This document shows positions 18,764-28,715 of a stretch of DNA of 64,000 nucleotides, piece after piece. The notes below the pieces were generated by a model. It searched no databases, was not told the DNA's origin, and saw nothing but the letters and a program-made list of their open reading frames with translations. The stretch's first letter is position 1. The number at the start of each line of letters is the position of its first letter. The stretch is taken from NCBI RefSeq assembly GCF_031180965.1, contig NZ_JAPSLH010000016.1:28620-92619 (forward strand). The letters run 5' to 3'. Position numbers and translations under genes: made by a program. This DNA comes from Chelativorans sp. Lineage in GTDB: Bacteria > Pseudomonadota > Alphaproteobacteria > Rhizobiales > Rhizobiaceae.

Positions 18764-19624
18764 ATGCTGACCATCCTGTTCGACGGCGTCGCCTATGGAA
18801 TGCTGCTGTTCATCATCGCCGTGGGCCTTGCCATCACCCTCGGCCTGATGAACTTCATCAACCTCGCCCATGGCGCCTTCGCCATGGCCGGCGGCTACAT
18901 CACCGTCGTGCTGATGAACCGCTACGGCGTCTCCTTCTATCTTTGCCTGCCGATCGCCTTCCTGGTCGTCGCCGCGCTGGGCGCGCTTCTGGAGGGCACG
19001 CTCTATCGCCGGCTCTATTCCGCTCCCCATCTCGACCAGGTGCTCTTCTCGGTTGGGCTCGTCTTCATGTCGGTCGCTGCGGTGCACTATCTGATGGGGG
19101 GCCAGCAGCAGCTCATCCACCTGCCGCCGGAGCTAAACGGCCGGACGGAGATCTTCGGCATCGGCGTCGGGCGCTACCGGCTGTTCATCACCGCCGTCTG
19201 CGCCGTCCTCGTGGTCGCGCTCCAGCTCGTGCTGGCGAAGACCCGCTTCGGCAGCCAGCTGCGCGCCGCCGTCGATGACGGGCGGGTCGCGCGCGGGCTC
19301 GGCATCAATGTCTCCGCCGTGTTCGCGCTCACTTTCGCCTTCGGCTCCGGCCTTGCCGGGCTGGGCGGCGCCATGGGCGCCGAGATCCTCGGCCTCGATC
19401 CCAACTTCCCGCTCAAATTCATGGTCTATTTCCTGATCGTGGTGACGGTGGGCGGCACCTCGTCAATGACCGGCCCCTTCCTCGCCGCCCTTCTCCTCGG
19501 CATCGCTGACGTCGCCGGAAAATACTATTTCCCGCAGATCGGCGCCTTCGTCATCTATGGGGTAATGGTGATCATGCTGGTCCTGCGCCCGCATGGGCTG
19601 TTTTCGCGCGAGGGCGCGCGATGA
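18764..19624 (+). CDS. livH: Branched-chain-type ABC transporter permease LivH
   Basis: A 286-residue inner-membrane permease with about eight hydrophobic segments. 'GLMNFINLAHGAFAMAGGYI' and 'FGSQLRAAVDDGRVARGLGI' are typical LivH motifs, the latter being the ATPase-contact loop. The ATG at 18764 is preferred to a TTG at 18743 that lies in the intercistronic hairpin. The gene overlaps livM by 4 bases. Confidence 0.93.
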   Translation: MLTILFDGVAYGMLLFIIAVGLAITLGLMNFINLAHGAFAMAGGYITVVLMNRYGVSFYLCLPIAFLVVAALGALLEGTLYRRLYSAPHLDQVLFSVGLVFMSVAAVHYLMGGQQQLIHLPPELNGRTEIFGIGVGRYRLFITAVCAVLVVALQLVLAKTRFGSQLRAAVDDGRVARGLGINVSAVFALTFAFGSGLAGLGGAMGAEILGLDPNFPLKFMVYFLIVVTVGGTSSMTGPFLAALLLGIADVAGKYYFPQIGAFVIYGVMVIMLVLRPHGLFSREGAR

Positions 19625-20691
19625 CGGCGGTCAGCGAAAGCCAGGAGGCGGTCTCCGCGGCCGCTCCGGAGCATCTGGCCGCGGCACAGCTTCGCCGGCG
19701 CAGTGCATGGCGAGCCTATGAGCTGGTGCTGTGGCTCGTCGCCGTGGCGCTGATCTTCCTCCTGCCGTCCAAGGCGCTGCTCCTGACGGAGATCGCCATC
19801 GTCGCGCTCTTTGCCGTCTCACTCGATCTCATCCTTGGCTATGCCGGCATCGTCTCGCTCGGGCACGGGGCCTTTTTCGGCCTTGGCGCCTATGTGGCCG
19901 GCCTCTTTGCCCGGCACTACTTCACCGAACCCGTCACCGGGCTTCTCGTGGCGGGTCTTGCGAGCGGCATCTTCGGCTTTGCGGCGAGCTTCCTCGTCCT
20001 GCGCGGCTCCGATCTCACGCGCCTGATGACGACGCTCGGCATCGCCCTGATGCTGGCGGAGCTCGCCAACCAGATGGCCTGGCTCACCGGCGGCGCCGAC
20101 GGGCTCGGCGGCTTCACCATCGGGCCGATCCTCGGTCTGTTCGAGTTCGATCTGTGGGGCCGGACCGGCTATATCTATTCGCTTGCCGTCCTCTTCCTGG
20201 CGATGCTGATCGCGCGGCGGCTGGTCCACGCGCCTTTCGGCCTCTCGCTCAAGGCCATCAAGGCCAATCGCGTGCGCGCCGCCATGGTGGGCGTGCCGGC
20301 GAATAGCCGCATCGTCGTCATCTACACGATCGCCGCCGTCTATGCCGGCTTTGCGGGCGCGCTCTTGACCCAGACGACCAGTTTTGTCTCGCCGGACGTC
20401 CTTGCCTTCCACCGCTCCGCCGACGTGCTCCTGGTGCTCGTGATCGGCGGCGTCGGCTACCTCTATGGCGGCATCATCGGCGCGATCGTCTTCACGCTGC
20501 TGCGCGACTGGCTGTCGGTCATCACGCCGCAATACTGGATGTTCTGGATCGGCCTCGTGCTGGTGGTCATCGTCCTCATCGGGCGCGAGAACCTTGCCCG
20601 CTGGCACACGTTCCTGCCCGCGCCGGTGCAGCGCGTTTTCAAGCGCGCCGCGAGCTGGCGGCCCGGCGTGAAGCTCGGGGGCGGCGGATGA
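19621..20691 (+). CDS. livM: Branched-chain-type ABC transporter permease LivM
   Basis: A 356-residue permease with about ten hydrophobic segments after a 40-residue polar N-terminus. 'DLILGYAGIVSLGHGAFFGLG' and 'FGLSLKAIKANRVRAAMVGV' are typical LivM motifs. It pairs with LivH and is translationally coupled to livH and livG through 4-base ATGA overlaps on both sides. Confidence 0.93.
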   Translation: MTAVSESQEAVSAAAPEHLAAAQLRRRSAWRAYELVLWLVAVALIFLLPSKALLLTEIAIVALFAVSLDLILGYAGIVSLGHGAFFGLGAYVAGLFARHYFTEPVTGLLVAGLASGIFGFAASFLVLRGSDLTRLMTTLGIALMLAELANQMAWLTGGADGLGGFTIGPILGLFEFDLWGRTGYIYSLAVLFLAMLIARRLVHAPFGLSLKAIKANRVRAAMVGVPANSRIVVIYTIAAVYAGFAGALLTQTTSFVSPDVLAFHRSADVLLVLVIGGVGYLYGGIIGAIVFTLLRDWLSVITPQYWMFWIGLVLVVIVLIGRENLARWHTFLPAPVQRVFKRAASWRPGVKLGGGG

Positions 20692-21430
20692 GCACCGTTC
20701 TTGAGACACGCAACCTGGTCAAGCGCTTCGGCGGCTTCGTGGCGACGGATAATGTCTCGCTCACCGTGCAGCGCGGAGCGCGGCACGCGCTGATCGGGCC
20801 GAACGGCGCGGGCAAGACAACGCTGATCAATCTCCTCACCGGCTCGCTCAAGCCGACATCGGGCCGCGTGGTCCTGGAAGGGGAGGACATTACGGGCCTG
20901 CCCGTCCATCGGCGCGTGAGCCGCGGCCTTGCGCGCACCTTCCAGGTGAACCAGCTCTTCCCCGACTTCACTCCGCTGGAATCGGTGGTGCTGGCCATCA
21001 ACGAGCGTGAGAGGCTCGGCGCTTCCGCCTGGGCCCCGCTTGCCGCCCACGCCGAGGCCGTGGACGAGGCAGCCGGGCTTCTTGAAAGATTCGGCCTGAC
21101 GGACGTCATGGGCGAGCGCACCTCGCACCTGCCCTATGGCAAGCAGCGGCTGCTCGAGATCGCGCTCGCCTTTGCGGCCAAGCCTCGCGTCCTCCTCCTC
21201 GACGAGCCGGCGGCCGGCGTGCCGGAGGAAGAGCGCCACGAGGTGCTCGCCATCGTCCGCGCCCTGCCGGCGGAGGTGACGGTGATCCTCATCGAGCACG
21301 ATATGGACTTGGTCTTCTCCTTCGCCGACCGCATCTCGGTGCTCGTCGCCGGCGCGCTCTTCACGGAAGGCACGGTGGCCGAGATCGCCGCCGACCCGCG
21401 CGTGAAGGCCATCTATCTCGGGGAGGACGC

Positions 21431-21434
<4 letters not shown>
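20688..21434 (+). CDS. livG: ABC transporter ATP-binding protein LivG
   Basis: A 248-residue ATPase. Walker A GPNGAGKTT is at 37-45, the signature region is LPYGKQRLLEIALAFA (a degenerate signature common in LivG), and Walker B VLLLDEPAAGV and the switch His in LIEHDMD follow. It overlaps livM and livF by 4 bases each. Confidence 0.94.
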
Positions 21435-22159
<725 letters not shown>

Positions 22160-22204
22160 GGATCGCGCACCGTCGCGCCGTCCTGCCAGATTGGAGCTGC
22201 CCGC

Positions 22205-23419
22205 ATGAAGATCACCGACATAAGAACCTTCGTGGTGGGAAACCCGCCGCCGCAGGCCGGCGGGCGCTACTTCATATTCGTGAAGCTCACGACGAATGGC
22301 GGCGTGGTCGGCTATGGCGAGGCCTATAGTGCGAGCTTCGGGCCGAAGGTCACTGCAGCCATGATCGAGGATGTGGCCGAGCGCTACCTGATCGGCCGCG
22401 ATCCGCACGACATCGAGAGCTTCTTCCGCCGCGCATACTCTTCCGGCTTCACGCAGCGTCCGGACATTGCCATGATGGGCTGTGTCTCGGCGCTCGAAAC
22501 GGCCTGCTGGGACATCATCGGCAAGGAAGCGGGAAAACCGGTCTACAAGCTGCTGGGCGGGCAGGTGCACGAGGCGCTGCGCTCCTACACCTATCTTTAC
22601 CCGGACAGCGGAAGCGTCTATCCGGGCGAGGCGGAGAACGCCGAGCGGAACGTCTATAACGATCCCGATCTGGCGGCGGCTGCCGCCACGGCCTGCGTCC
22701 GCCAGGGCTTCACGGCTGTGAAGTTCGATCCCGCCGGCCCTTATACGGCCTTCGATGGGCATCAGCCGCGCCTCCAGGATATCGACCTTTCGGTCCGGAT
22801 GGTGAAGGCCGTGCGCGAGGCGGTCGGCACCTCCGCGGACATCCTTTTCGGAACGCACGGGCAGTTCACGGCGGCGGGCGCGCTGCGCATGGCAAAGGCA
22901 ATCGAGCCCTATGATCCGCTCTGGTTCGAGGAGCCGGTGCCGCCCGACATGCCCGAAGTCATGGCCGAGGTCGCGCGGGGCACGTCGATCCCCATCGCCA
23001 CCGGAGAGCGGCTCGCCACGAAGTGGGAGTTCGCCCGCGTCATCGATCATCGCGCGGCGGCGGTCCTACAGCCCAATCTCGGCCGTTCCGGCGGCATTCT
23101 CGAGACCAAGAAGATCGCCGCCATGGCCGAGGCGCATCACGTCCAGATCGCGCCGCACTGTTATTGCGGGCCGATCGTCGCGGCGGCCAATATCCAGCTC
23201 GCCGTCACCCTGCCCAATTTCCTGATCCTGGAATCGATCAAGACCTGGGACGGCTTTCACGCCAAGCTTTTGAAGAAGAAGATCGAGTGGCAGGACGGCT
23301 ATGTGATCCCGTCCAAGGAGCCGGGGCTCGGGGTCGAACTCGACGAAGCGGTGGCGGAAGCCCATCCTTGGGAAGGAGACAAGCTGCATCTGGAGATGGC
23401 GCCCGACCCGCTGCTCTAG
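22205..23419 (+). CDS. Mandelate racemase/muconate-lactonizing family protein with altered ligands
   Basis: A 404-residue enolase-superfamily protein. The capping domain spans about residues 1-125, followed by the TIM barrel. Visible positions are K173-F-D175, FEEP (Glu242), TGER (Glu268) and His318 (APHCYCGP). Compared with D-galactonate-dehydratase-like enzymes, the first metal-ligand Asp appears to be Gly217 (FGTHGQ, with His219 retained), and the Asp of the His-Asp dyad appears to be Asn291 (LQPNLGRSGG). It probably acts on a sugar acid or carboxylate, but the chemistry may differ from classical members. It lies downstream of the Liv-type genes. Confidence 0.82.
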   Translation: MKITDIRTFVVGNPPPQAGGRYFIFVKLTTNGGVVGYGEAYSASFGPKVTAAMIEDVAERYLIGRDPHDIESFFRRAYSSGFTQRPDIAMMGCVSALETACWDIIGKEAGKPVYKLLGGQVHEALRSYTYLYPDSGSVYPGEAENAERNVYNDPDLAAAAATACVRQGFTAVKFDPAGPYTAFDGHQPRLQDIDLSVRMVKAVREAVGTSADILFGTHGQFTAAGALRMAKAIEPYDPLWFEEPVPPDMPEVMAEVARGTSIPIATGERLATKWEFARVIDHRAAAVLQPNLGRSGGILETKKIAAMAEAHHVQIAPHCYCGPIVAAANIQLAVTLPNFLILESIKTWDGFHAKLLKKKIEWQDGYVIPSKEPGLGVELDEAVAEAHPWEGDKLHLEMAPDPLL

Positions 23420-23445
23420 GCCAGCGCTCGCTGAGCGCTGCGGCC

Positions 23446-24297
23446 TTACCGGCCCGCCGCACTGCGGAAGCCGGCGGCAAGCACCCGGAAAGCCTCGACC
23501 GCGCGCGGTTCGCTGACGCGCGAATAGAGCACCACCTTGGTGCGCGGCAGGGGCGGGAGGCTGAGCTTAGCCGCGACGTCGATACAGCCGGGCGGGGCGA
23601 CGCGCCGGGCGAAGGCCCCCACGGCAAGGCCCGCCGAAACGGCGGCCGATACCGCGCTCACACCGCCACCGACAAAAGCCTCGCGCCACGGCTGGCCGGC
23701 AGCCTCCAGGGCGCGCACCGCAATGGCCCTAATGCCGCAGGGCGATGCGAGATTGGCGAGAGGCAAGGGCTCGCCCGCGCGCTTGTGAAAAGAGGCGGCG
23801 GCGAACCAGGACAGTTCGTCCTCCGCCAAAGTTTCCCCGTCGCGACTGCTCCGCTCCTGGCGGACGATCACGCCGTCGAACCTTCCCTGATCGTGGGCTT
23901 CGATGAGCTGCTGCGAAAAGCCGATGCTGAGGTCCAGCGCGAGCGACGGGTCGGCCTGGCTGAGCCGCGCCAGCAGCATGGGCAACTCGCTCCCGAGCAC
24001 GTGGTCGCTGATGCCAATGCGAAGCCGCGCTGCCGATCCCGGTGCGCCCGACAGCGCCCGCTCGTTCGCCTCGAGTAACGCCCTCGCATGTTCGAGGAAT
24101 GCCTCGCCCTCCGCCGTGAGGCGGACCGACCGGGGCGTGCGCTCGACCAGCCGCCGGCCGAGCGAGGCCTCCAGCCTTTTCAGCTTCAGGCTCACCGCCG
24201 ACTGTGTCGTGCCCGTCGCCTCCGCCACCCGCGTGAAGTTCAACAGCGACGCCAGGAGGGCGAATGTCTGAACGGCATCAAGGTCGAGCGTCTGCAT
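23446..24297 (-). CDS. LysR-family transcriptional regulator
   Basis: A 283-residue regulator. The winged helix at residues 5-64 includes VAEATGTTQSAVSLKLKRLEASLGRRLVER, and the effector-binding domain follows from about residue 90. It is divergent from the tautomerase gene across 108 bp and convergent with the enolase-family gene. LysR proteins typically activate the divergent gene in response to a pathway intermediate. No clear T-N11-A box was identified. Confidence 0.9.
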   Translation of the reverse strand: MQTLDLDAVQTFALLASLLNFTRVAEATGTTQSAVSLKLKRLEASLGRRLVERTPRSVRLTAEGEAFLEHARALLEANERALSGAPGSAARLRIGISDHVLGSELPMLLARLSQADPSLALDLSIGFSQQLIEAHDQGRFDGVIVRQERSSRDGETLAEDELSWFAAASFHKRAGEPLPLANLASPCGIRAIAVRALEAAGQPWREAFVGGGVSAVSAAVSAGLAVGAFARRVAPPGCIDVAAKLSLPPLPRTKVVLYSRVSEPRAVEAFRVLAAGFRSAAGR

Positions 24298-24404
24298 AGC
24301 TCCGACTATGACATTTCTTTATGGCTGAAATCAAGAACCACAAGTTTTCTAGATTGCTGATCGGGGGTAGCCTCCGGCTCATCATTCACCCGATGGAGCA
24401 CACA

Positions 24405-24836
24405 ATGCCCTTGATCACCGTTCAATACGCCACCCCGCAGCCCGCTCGGGCGAAGGCCGAAGCCATCGCCAAGGCAGTCAACCAGCTTTCCGCGGAGGTC
24501 CTGCGCAAGGACCCGAACGTGACCGCGATCATTACGGAGGAGGTTAAACCTAGCCACTGGTTCGTCGCCGACCGGACGCTGGCGCAGCACGGTCTGGCGA
24601 GCTTCTGGATCGACATCCGCATAGTCGAGGGGACCAACACACGCGAGGAGAAGGCGGCGTTCGTGGCGGCCGCCTTCGCCAGGATGCAAGAGCTGCTCGG
24701 TCCGCTTCACGGCGAAAGCTATGTCCATGTGAACGAGGTGCGCGGCGACGCCTACGGCTATGGCGGCGTCACCCAGAACGAGCGCTACATAGCGGGCAGG
24801 CTGAAGGCGTTGGGGAAGGCGGCGCTCGAGGGGTAG
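24405..24836 (+). CDS. Tautomerase-family protein (4-oxalocrotonate tautomerase-like)
   Basis: A 143-residue protein beginning MPLITVQYATPQ. After Met removal the N-terminal Pro would be the catalytic base used across the tautomerase superfamily, which decides the start at 24405 over the upstream ATG at 24321. 'AITEEVKPSHWFVADR'-type text matches the usual beta-hairpin region. At twice the length of 4-OT monomers, it may hold two fused beta-alpha-beta units or an extension. It is divergent from the LysR gene and probably its target. The substrate is unknown. Confidence 0.78.
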   Translation: MPLITVQYATPQPARAKAEAIAKAVNQLSAEVLRKDPNVTAIITEEVKPSHWFVADRTLAQHGLASFWIDIRIVEGTNTREEKAAFVAAAFARMQELLGPLHGESYVHVNEVRGDAYGYGGVTQNERYIAGRLKALGKAALEG

Positions 24837-24966
24837 GGAGCGCTTTGCCTAAAAGGGCAGCATGGAGAGCGCGCAACCCTCTCGCGGTTCTTCGCCTGCC
24901 GGTGCCCGCAGGCGAAGCGGGGGGCACGACAGAGCGCCACCTAACGCGCTTTGCTTCAGCGCCGCG

Positions 24967-26088
24967 TCACACCTCGCCCCAGATCGCCTCGGCGGTCTTG
25001 ATCACCAGTTCCAGCTTCCGCTTCTGGTCATCCTCGGTGATCTTGTTGCCCTCCTCGGTGGAGGCGAAGCCGCATTGCGGGGCGATGCCCAGCTGGTCGA
25101 GATCGGCATATTTGCCCGCGGCCTCGAATTTCCGCTTGAGGTCGTCGAGCGATTCCAGGTCCGGCACCTTGGTGGTGATGAAGCCCGGCAGAACGCGCTT
25201 CTTGCCCTTGGGCAACAGGCGCAGCGGCTCGAGCCCGCCGGCCCGCTCCGTGTCATACTCCATGAAGTAGATGTCGACGTCGATCTTGTTGAAGATCGCA
25301 TCGGCCGCGGGGTCGTAGGCGCCCTCCGCCACCCAGGCGGACTTGAAGTTGCCGCGACACATATGCATGCCGATCACCAGGTCGTCGGGCCGGTCCTTGA
25401 TGGATTCCTGCATCATCCATGCGTATTTCTCGATCAGCCAGTCCGGATCGAGGCCCTCGGCGCGCTTGTGCTCGCGGATCTTCGGATCGCAGAGATAGGC
25501 GAAGAAGATGTCGTCCATCTGCAGGTAGCGGCAGCCCGCCTCGTAGAACTTGCGCACGGCCTTGGCATAAGTGCGGGCAAGGTCGGCGAAGAGCACTTCC
25601 AGGTCCTGGTATTCCTTCGGGTGGATGTCGGCGGCCGCGGTGCGGAAATGGCAGCAGCTCGGGCCCGGAATGGAGATCTTCGGCATGACCCTCGTCACCG
25701 ATGCGAGGTACCGGAAATGGTCCAGCATCGGGTGATCATCCGGAAAATCCAGGCGGCCGGTGATCGTCGGGACGACCGGGCGCAGGGTGACGCCCTTGAA
25801 CTGGACGCCCTTCTCGGGCTCGCGCTCGACGAGCTCGAAGCCGTCCAGCGCGCCCATGAAGTCATAGTGCCAGAAGGAACGGCGCAGCTCGCCGTCGGTG
25901 ACGACGTTGAACCCGATATTCTGCTGCATCTTCACGATGTCCGTGACGGCGGCATCCTCGACCTCTTTGAGCTCTTCCGCCGAGATCGACTTGTCCTCGT
26001 AGAACTTCTTGCGCGCCTCCTTGACCGGAACGGGCCGCAGCAGGGAGCCGACATGGTCGGCGCGGAAAGGCGGGGTGGGTGTCGTCAT
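24967..26088 (-). CDS. Cobalamin-independent methionine synthase-like methyltransferase (MetE C-domain family)
   Basis: A 373-residue UROD/MetE-like barrel. The zinc ligands expected for thiol methyl transfer are visible as His and Cys in GMHMCRGN, Glu in FMEYDTE and Cys in APQCGFAS. The start FRADHVGSLLRP and 'NVVTDGELRR' are typical of stand-alone MetE-C proteins (YxjG type). It lacks the N-terminal half of full MetE, so the methyl donor may not be polyglutamyl methyl-THF. Nearby LigM-like demethylation would generate methyl-THF, a possible functional link. It is monocistronic. Confidence 0.85.
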   Translation of the reverse strand: MTTPTPPFRADHVGSLLRPVPVKEARKKFYEDKSISAEELKEVEDAAVTDIVKMQQNIGFNVVTDGELRRSFWHYDFMGALDGFELVEREPEKGVQFKGVTLRPVVPTITGRLDFPDDHPMLDHFRYLASVTRVMPKISIPGPSCCHFRTAAADIHPKEYQDLEVLFADLARTYAKAVRKFYEAGCRYLQMDDIFFAYLCDPKIREHKRAEGLDPDWLIEKYAWMMQESIKDRPDDLVIGMHMCRGNFKSAWVAEGAYDPAADAIFNKIDVDIYFMEYDTERAGGLEPLRLLPKGKKRVLPGFITTKVPDLESLDDLKRKFEAAGKYADLDQLGIAPQCGFASTEEGNKITEDDQKRKLELVIKTAEAIWGEV

Positions 26089-26262
26089 GGTGTCCTCGAT
26101 CTAGGCTGAGGGGCGGACGAGTCCGCAGGAATGCTTTCCTGTTTAAACCGTTTGGCGGCTGGTGCAAGGATTCCGGCGGGCGATTTGCGCAGGCGGCGGG
26201 TCTTTCCCTCGCGTCCCAAGGGCGCTACTCGTCAGCTTTCGGGATTGGTTCGGGAGGCGGCG

Positions 26263-27417
26263 ATGATTCTTGATTCCGTTGAGGCCAAGCGCGGGCATTT
26301 CGTCGGCCGGGTCTGGCGCCCGGACGTGCGGGGGCCAGCCCTGGTCGCGATGCGCGACGGCCGCCTCTTCGACATCACGTCGCGCCAGACGCCCACCATG
26401 CGCGATCTTCTGGAGCAGGACGATCCCGTTTCCGTGGCCGACAGTGCCGCCGGCGAGGATCTCGGATCACTGGAGGAGATCGCGGCCAATTCCACGGAAG
26501 GGGCCGCGGGTGATCGCGTGCATCTTCTCGCCCCATGCGACCTGCAGGCGGTGAAGGCCTGCGGGGTCACCTTCGCGCGTTCCATGATCGAGCGGGTCAT
26601 CGAGGAGAAGGCGGCGGGCGACGCAGCCAAAGCGGCGGCGGTTCGCGAGCGCGTGGGCGCCATCATCGGCGAGAGCCTGCGCAACCTGGTGCCGGGCTCG
26701 CCGGAGGCGGCCAATGTCAAGCAGGCGCTGATCGAGGAGGGCGTCTGGTCGCAATATCTCGAGGTCGGCATCGGCCCGGATGCGGAAGTGTTCACCAAGA
26801 GCCAGCCCATGTCGGCGGTGGGCTGGGGCGCTGCTGTGGGCCTCCACCCAGTCTCGCAGTGGAACAATCCGGAGCCGGAGGTGGTGCTCGCCGTCGACAG
26901 CCGCGGGCGCGTCAAGGGCGCCACCCTCGGAAACGACGTCAATCTTCGGGACGTGGAGGGCCGATCGGCGCTGCTCCTCGGCAAGGCCAAGGACAACAAC
27001 GCCTCCTGCGCCATCGGCCCCTTCATCCGCCTGTTCGACGACAGCTATGGCATGGACGATGTCCGCAATGCCGAGCTCCAGCTGCTGGTGGAAGGGGAGG
27101 ACGCGTTCGTGCTCAGGGGGAGCAGCTCGATGCGGGAGATCAGCCGCGATCCGCTCGACCTCGTGGCGCAGACCCTCGGCCGGCACCACCAGTATCCGGA
27201 CGGCTTCGTCCTTTTCCTCGGCACGCTCTTCGCCCCCATTGAGGATCGGGACGCACCCGGGCAGGGCTTTACGCACAAGACGGGCGACATCGTCAGCATC
27301 TCCAACGACAGGCTGGGCGTGCTGAAGAACACCGTGCGCCTTTCCACCGAGTGCCCCGAATGGTCGTTCGGCACCGCCGCCCTGATGCGCAACCTCGCCG
27401 CGCGAGGCCTCCTCTAG
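26263..27417 (+). CDS. Fumarylacetoacetate hydrolase (FAH) family protein
   Basis: A 384-residue protein with the FAH fold. Candidate metal ligands are the glutamates in NPEPEVVL and the Asp in GNDVNLRDVEG. It is longer at the N-terminus than the minimal hydrolases. Similar proteins act on 2-keto-3-deoxy sugar acids or on ring-cleavage acylpyruvates. The ATG at 26263 has GGGAGG at 26252-26257 with a 5-base spacer and is preferred to the ATG at 26131. Nearby enolase-type and tautomerase genes fit a carboxylate or sugar-acid pathway, but it is not in an operon with them. Confidence 0.82.
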   Translation: MILDSVEAKRGHFVGRVWRPDVRGPALVAMRDGRLFDITSRQTPTMRDLLEQDDPVSVADSAAGEDLGSLEEIAANSTEGAAGDRVHLLAPCDLQAVKACGVTFARSMIERVIEEKAAGDAAKAAAVRERVGAIIGESLRNLVPGSPEAANVKQALIEEGVWSQYLEVGIGPDAEVFTKSQPMSAVGWGAAVGLHPVSQWNNPEPEVVLAVDSRGRVKGATLGNDVNLRDVEGRSALLLGKAKDNNASCAIGPFIRLFDDSYGMDDVRNAELQLLVEGEDAFVLRGSSSMREISRDPLDLVAQTLGRHHQYPDGFVLFLGTLFAPIEDRDAPGQGFTHKTGDIVSISNDRLGVLKNTVRLSTECPEWSFGTAALMRNLAARGLL

Positions 27418-27525
27418 GCCTGTCTGCCGGGCAGCTTGGCAAGGCGGCGGGGATGCGGCATGGTTCAGGGTGACAGGCGCGTCCATGCAACGCGTCGCGC
27501 CGGTGTTGGAGCGGGAGGGGCTTTG

Positions 27526-28467
27526 ATGCTTTCGCGGGTTTTCACGGTGGCCACGCTGGTGGCGGGCTTGGCGGCGGGCCTATGTTGCCCGGCTTGGGCG
27601 CAAGACCTTGAGGGCAGTGCCGACCACCCGCTCATCCCCCGCTATGAGGGCTCGGAAATCGTCGGCTACGAAGCGGAAGCCTTCACCGATTACGAGTTCC
27701 GCACCGGCAAGGAGGCGAGCACCGGTACCACGATTCTCGAGGGCAAGCTGGCGCGGATCACCTATCGCGGGCCGGCCGATCGCTCCGTGCTGGAGGTTTT
27801 CCGCAACTATGAGAATGCGCTTGCGGAAGCCGGGTTCGAGACGCTGTTTTCCTGCGCGAAGGCCGAGTGCGGAGACGTGCCGCGCACCATCGAAAGCGGG
27901 CCGCGCTACATGCTCCTCTGGGGGGAGGGCGATCACCGCTATCTGGCAGCCAAGCTCGCCCGCCCCGAAGGCGACGTCTATGCCGCCGTCTATGTGACGA
28001 GGAACGGCAGCGGCGGTCCTGCGAAGGGCCGGGCGATGGTGCAGCTCGACGTGGTGGAAGTCGCGGCCATGGAACAGAAGATGGTCGTGGTGGAGGCGGA
28101 TGCCATGCGCGACGACCTCGCCCGTGGCGGGCGTGTTGCGCTGCACGGCATCCAGTTCGATTTCGACAAGGACACGCTGCGCCCCGATTCCGCGCCGCAG
28201 ATCCTCGAAATCGCCAAGCTGCTTCAGGAGAACCCCACACTGTCGGTCCTGCTGGTCGGGCACACGGACATGCAGGGCGGTCTCGACTACAATATGGACC
28301 TTTCCCGTCGCCGCGCCGCGCGCGTGGTCCAGACGTTGGTCCAGGAGCACGGCATCGCCGAAGCGCGCCTGCAGGCGCTCGGCGTCGGACCGGCAGCACC
28401 GCTCGCCAGCAATGATAATGACGAGGGCCGCGCGCTCAACCGCCGGGTCGAGGTCGTCAAGAAGTAG
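27526..28467 (+). CDS. OmpA-family outer-membrane/peptidoglycan-binding protein
   Basis: A 313-residue exported protein. The signal peptide MLSRVFTVATLVAGLAAGL ends at AWA-QD near residue 25. The middle region (about 30-190) has no family I recognise. The C-terminal OmpA domain shows IQFDFDKDTLRPDS, LVGHTDMQGG, and LSRRRAARVVQTLV with NRRVEVV at the end, giving the peptidoglycan contacts. The ATG at 27526 follows a GGGAGGGG box and begins the signal sequence directly, unlike the start at 27436. Confidence 0.87.
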   Translation: MLSRVFTVATLVAGLAAGLCCPAWAQDLEGSADHPLIPRYEGSEIVGYEAEAFTDYEFRTGKEASTGTTILEGKLARITYRGPADRSVLEVFRNYENALAEAGFETLFSCAKAECGDVPRTIESGPRYMLLWGEGDHRYLAAKLARPEGDVYAAVYVTRNGSGGPAKGRAMVQLDVVEVAAMEQKMVVVEADAMRDDLARGGRVALHGIQFDFDKDTLRPDSAPQILEIAKLLQENPTLSVLLVGHTDMQGGLDYNMDLSRRRAARVVQTLVQEHGIAEARLQALGVGPAAPLASNDNDEGRALNRRVEVVKK

Positions 28468-28553
28468 GCCGGCCCGCGCGCCGGCGCAATCACGGGGCAA
28501 TCTTTTGTAAGCTGCCGCGCGGTTTGCCGGCTGCCGACTAACCTTTCCTTTGC

Positions 28554-28578
28554 GGAACATTCCTCCTGCTGATGCGTT
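28554..28578 (+). promoter_or_regulatory. EcfG-type general stress promoter of the inositol-glycoconjugate cluster
   Basis: GGAAC (28554-28558), 16 bases, then CGTT (28575-28578): a perfect match to the EcfG/RpoE2 consensus. The predicted start near 28586 gives a leader of about 160 bases before the methyltransferase gene. It is the only recognisable promoter in the 277-bp gap after the OmpA-family gene. Confidence 0.75.
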
Positions 28579-28715
28579 TCCCGCGCACTTCTTCGGCAGG
28601 AGGTTGGCCGGGTTTTTCGTGTGAGAGCCGAAGTGGACCGGCGAAGCAGACAGCGGCGCCGGAGCCATTGCGGGCGCCCTTAACCGCGCCCGATCCGCTC
28701 GAGCAAGGAGGCGAG

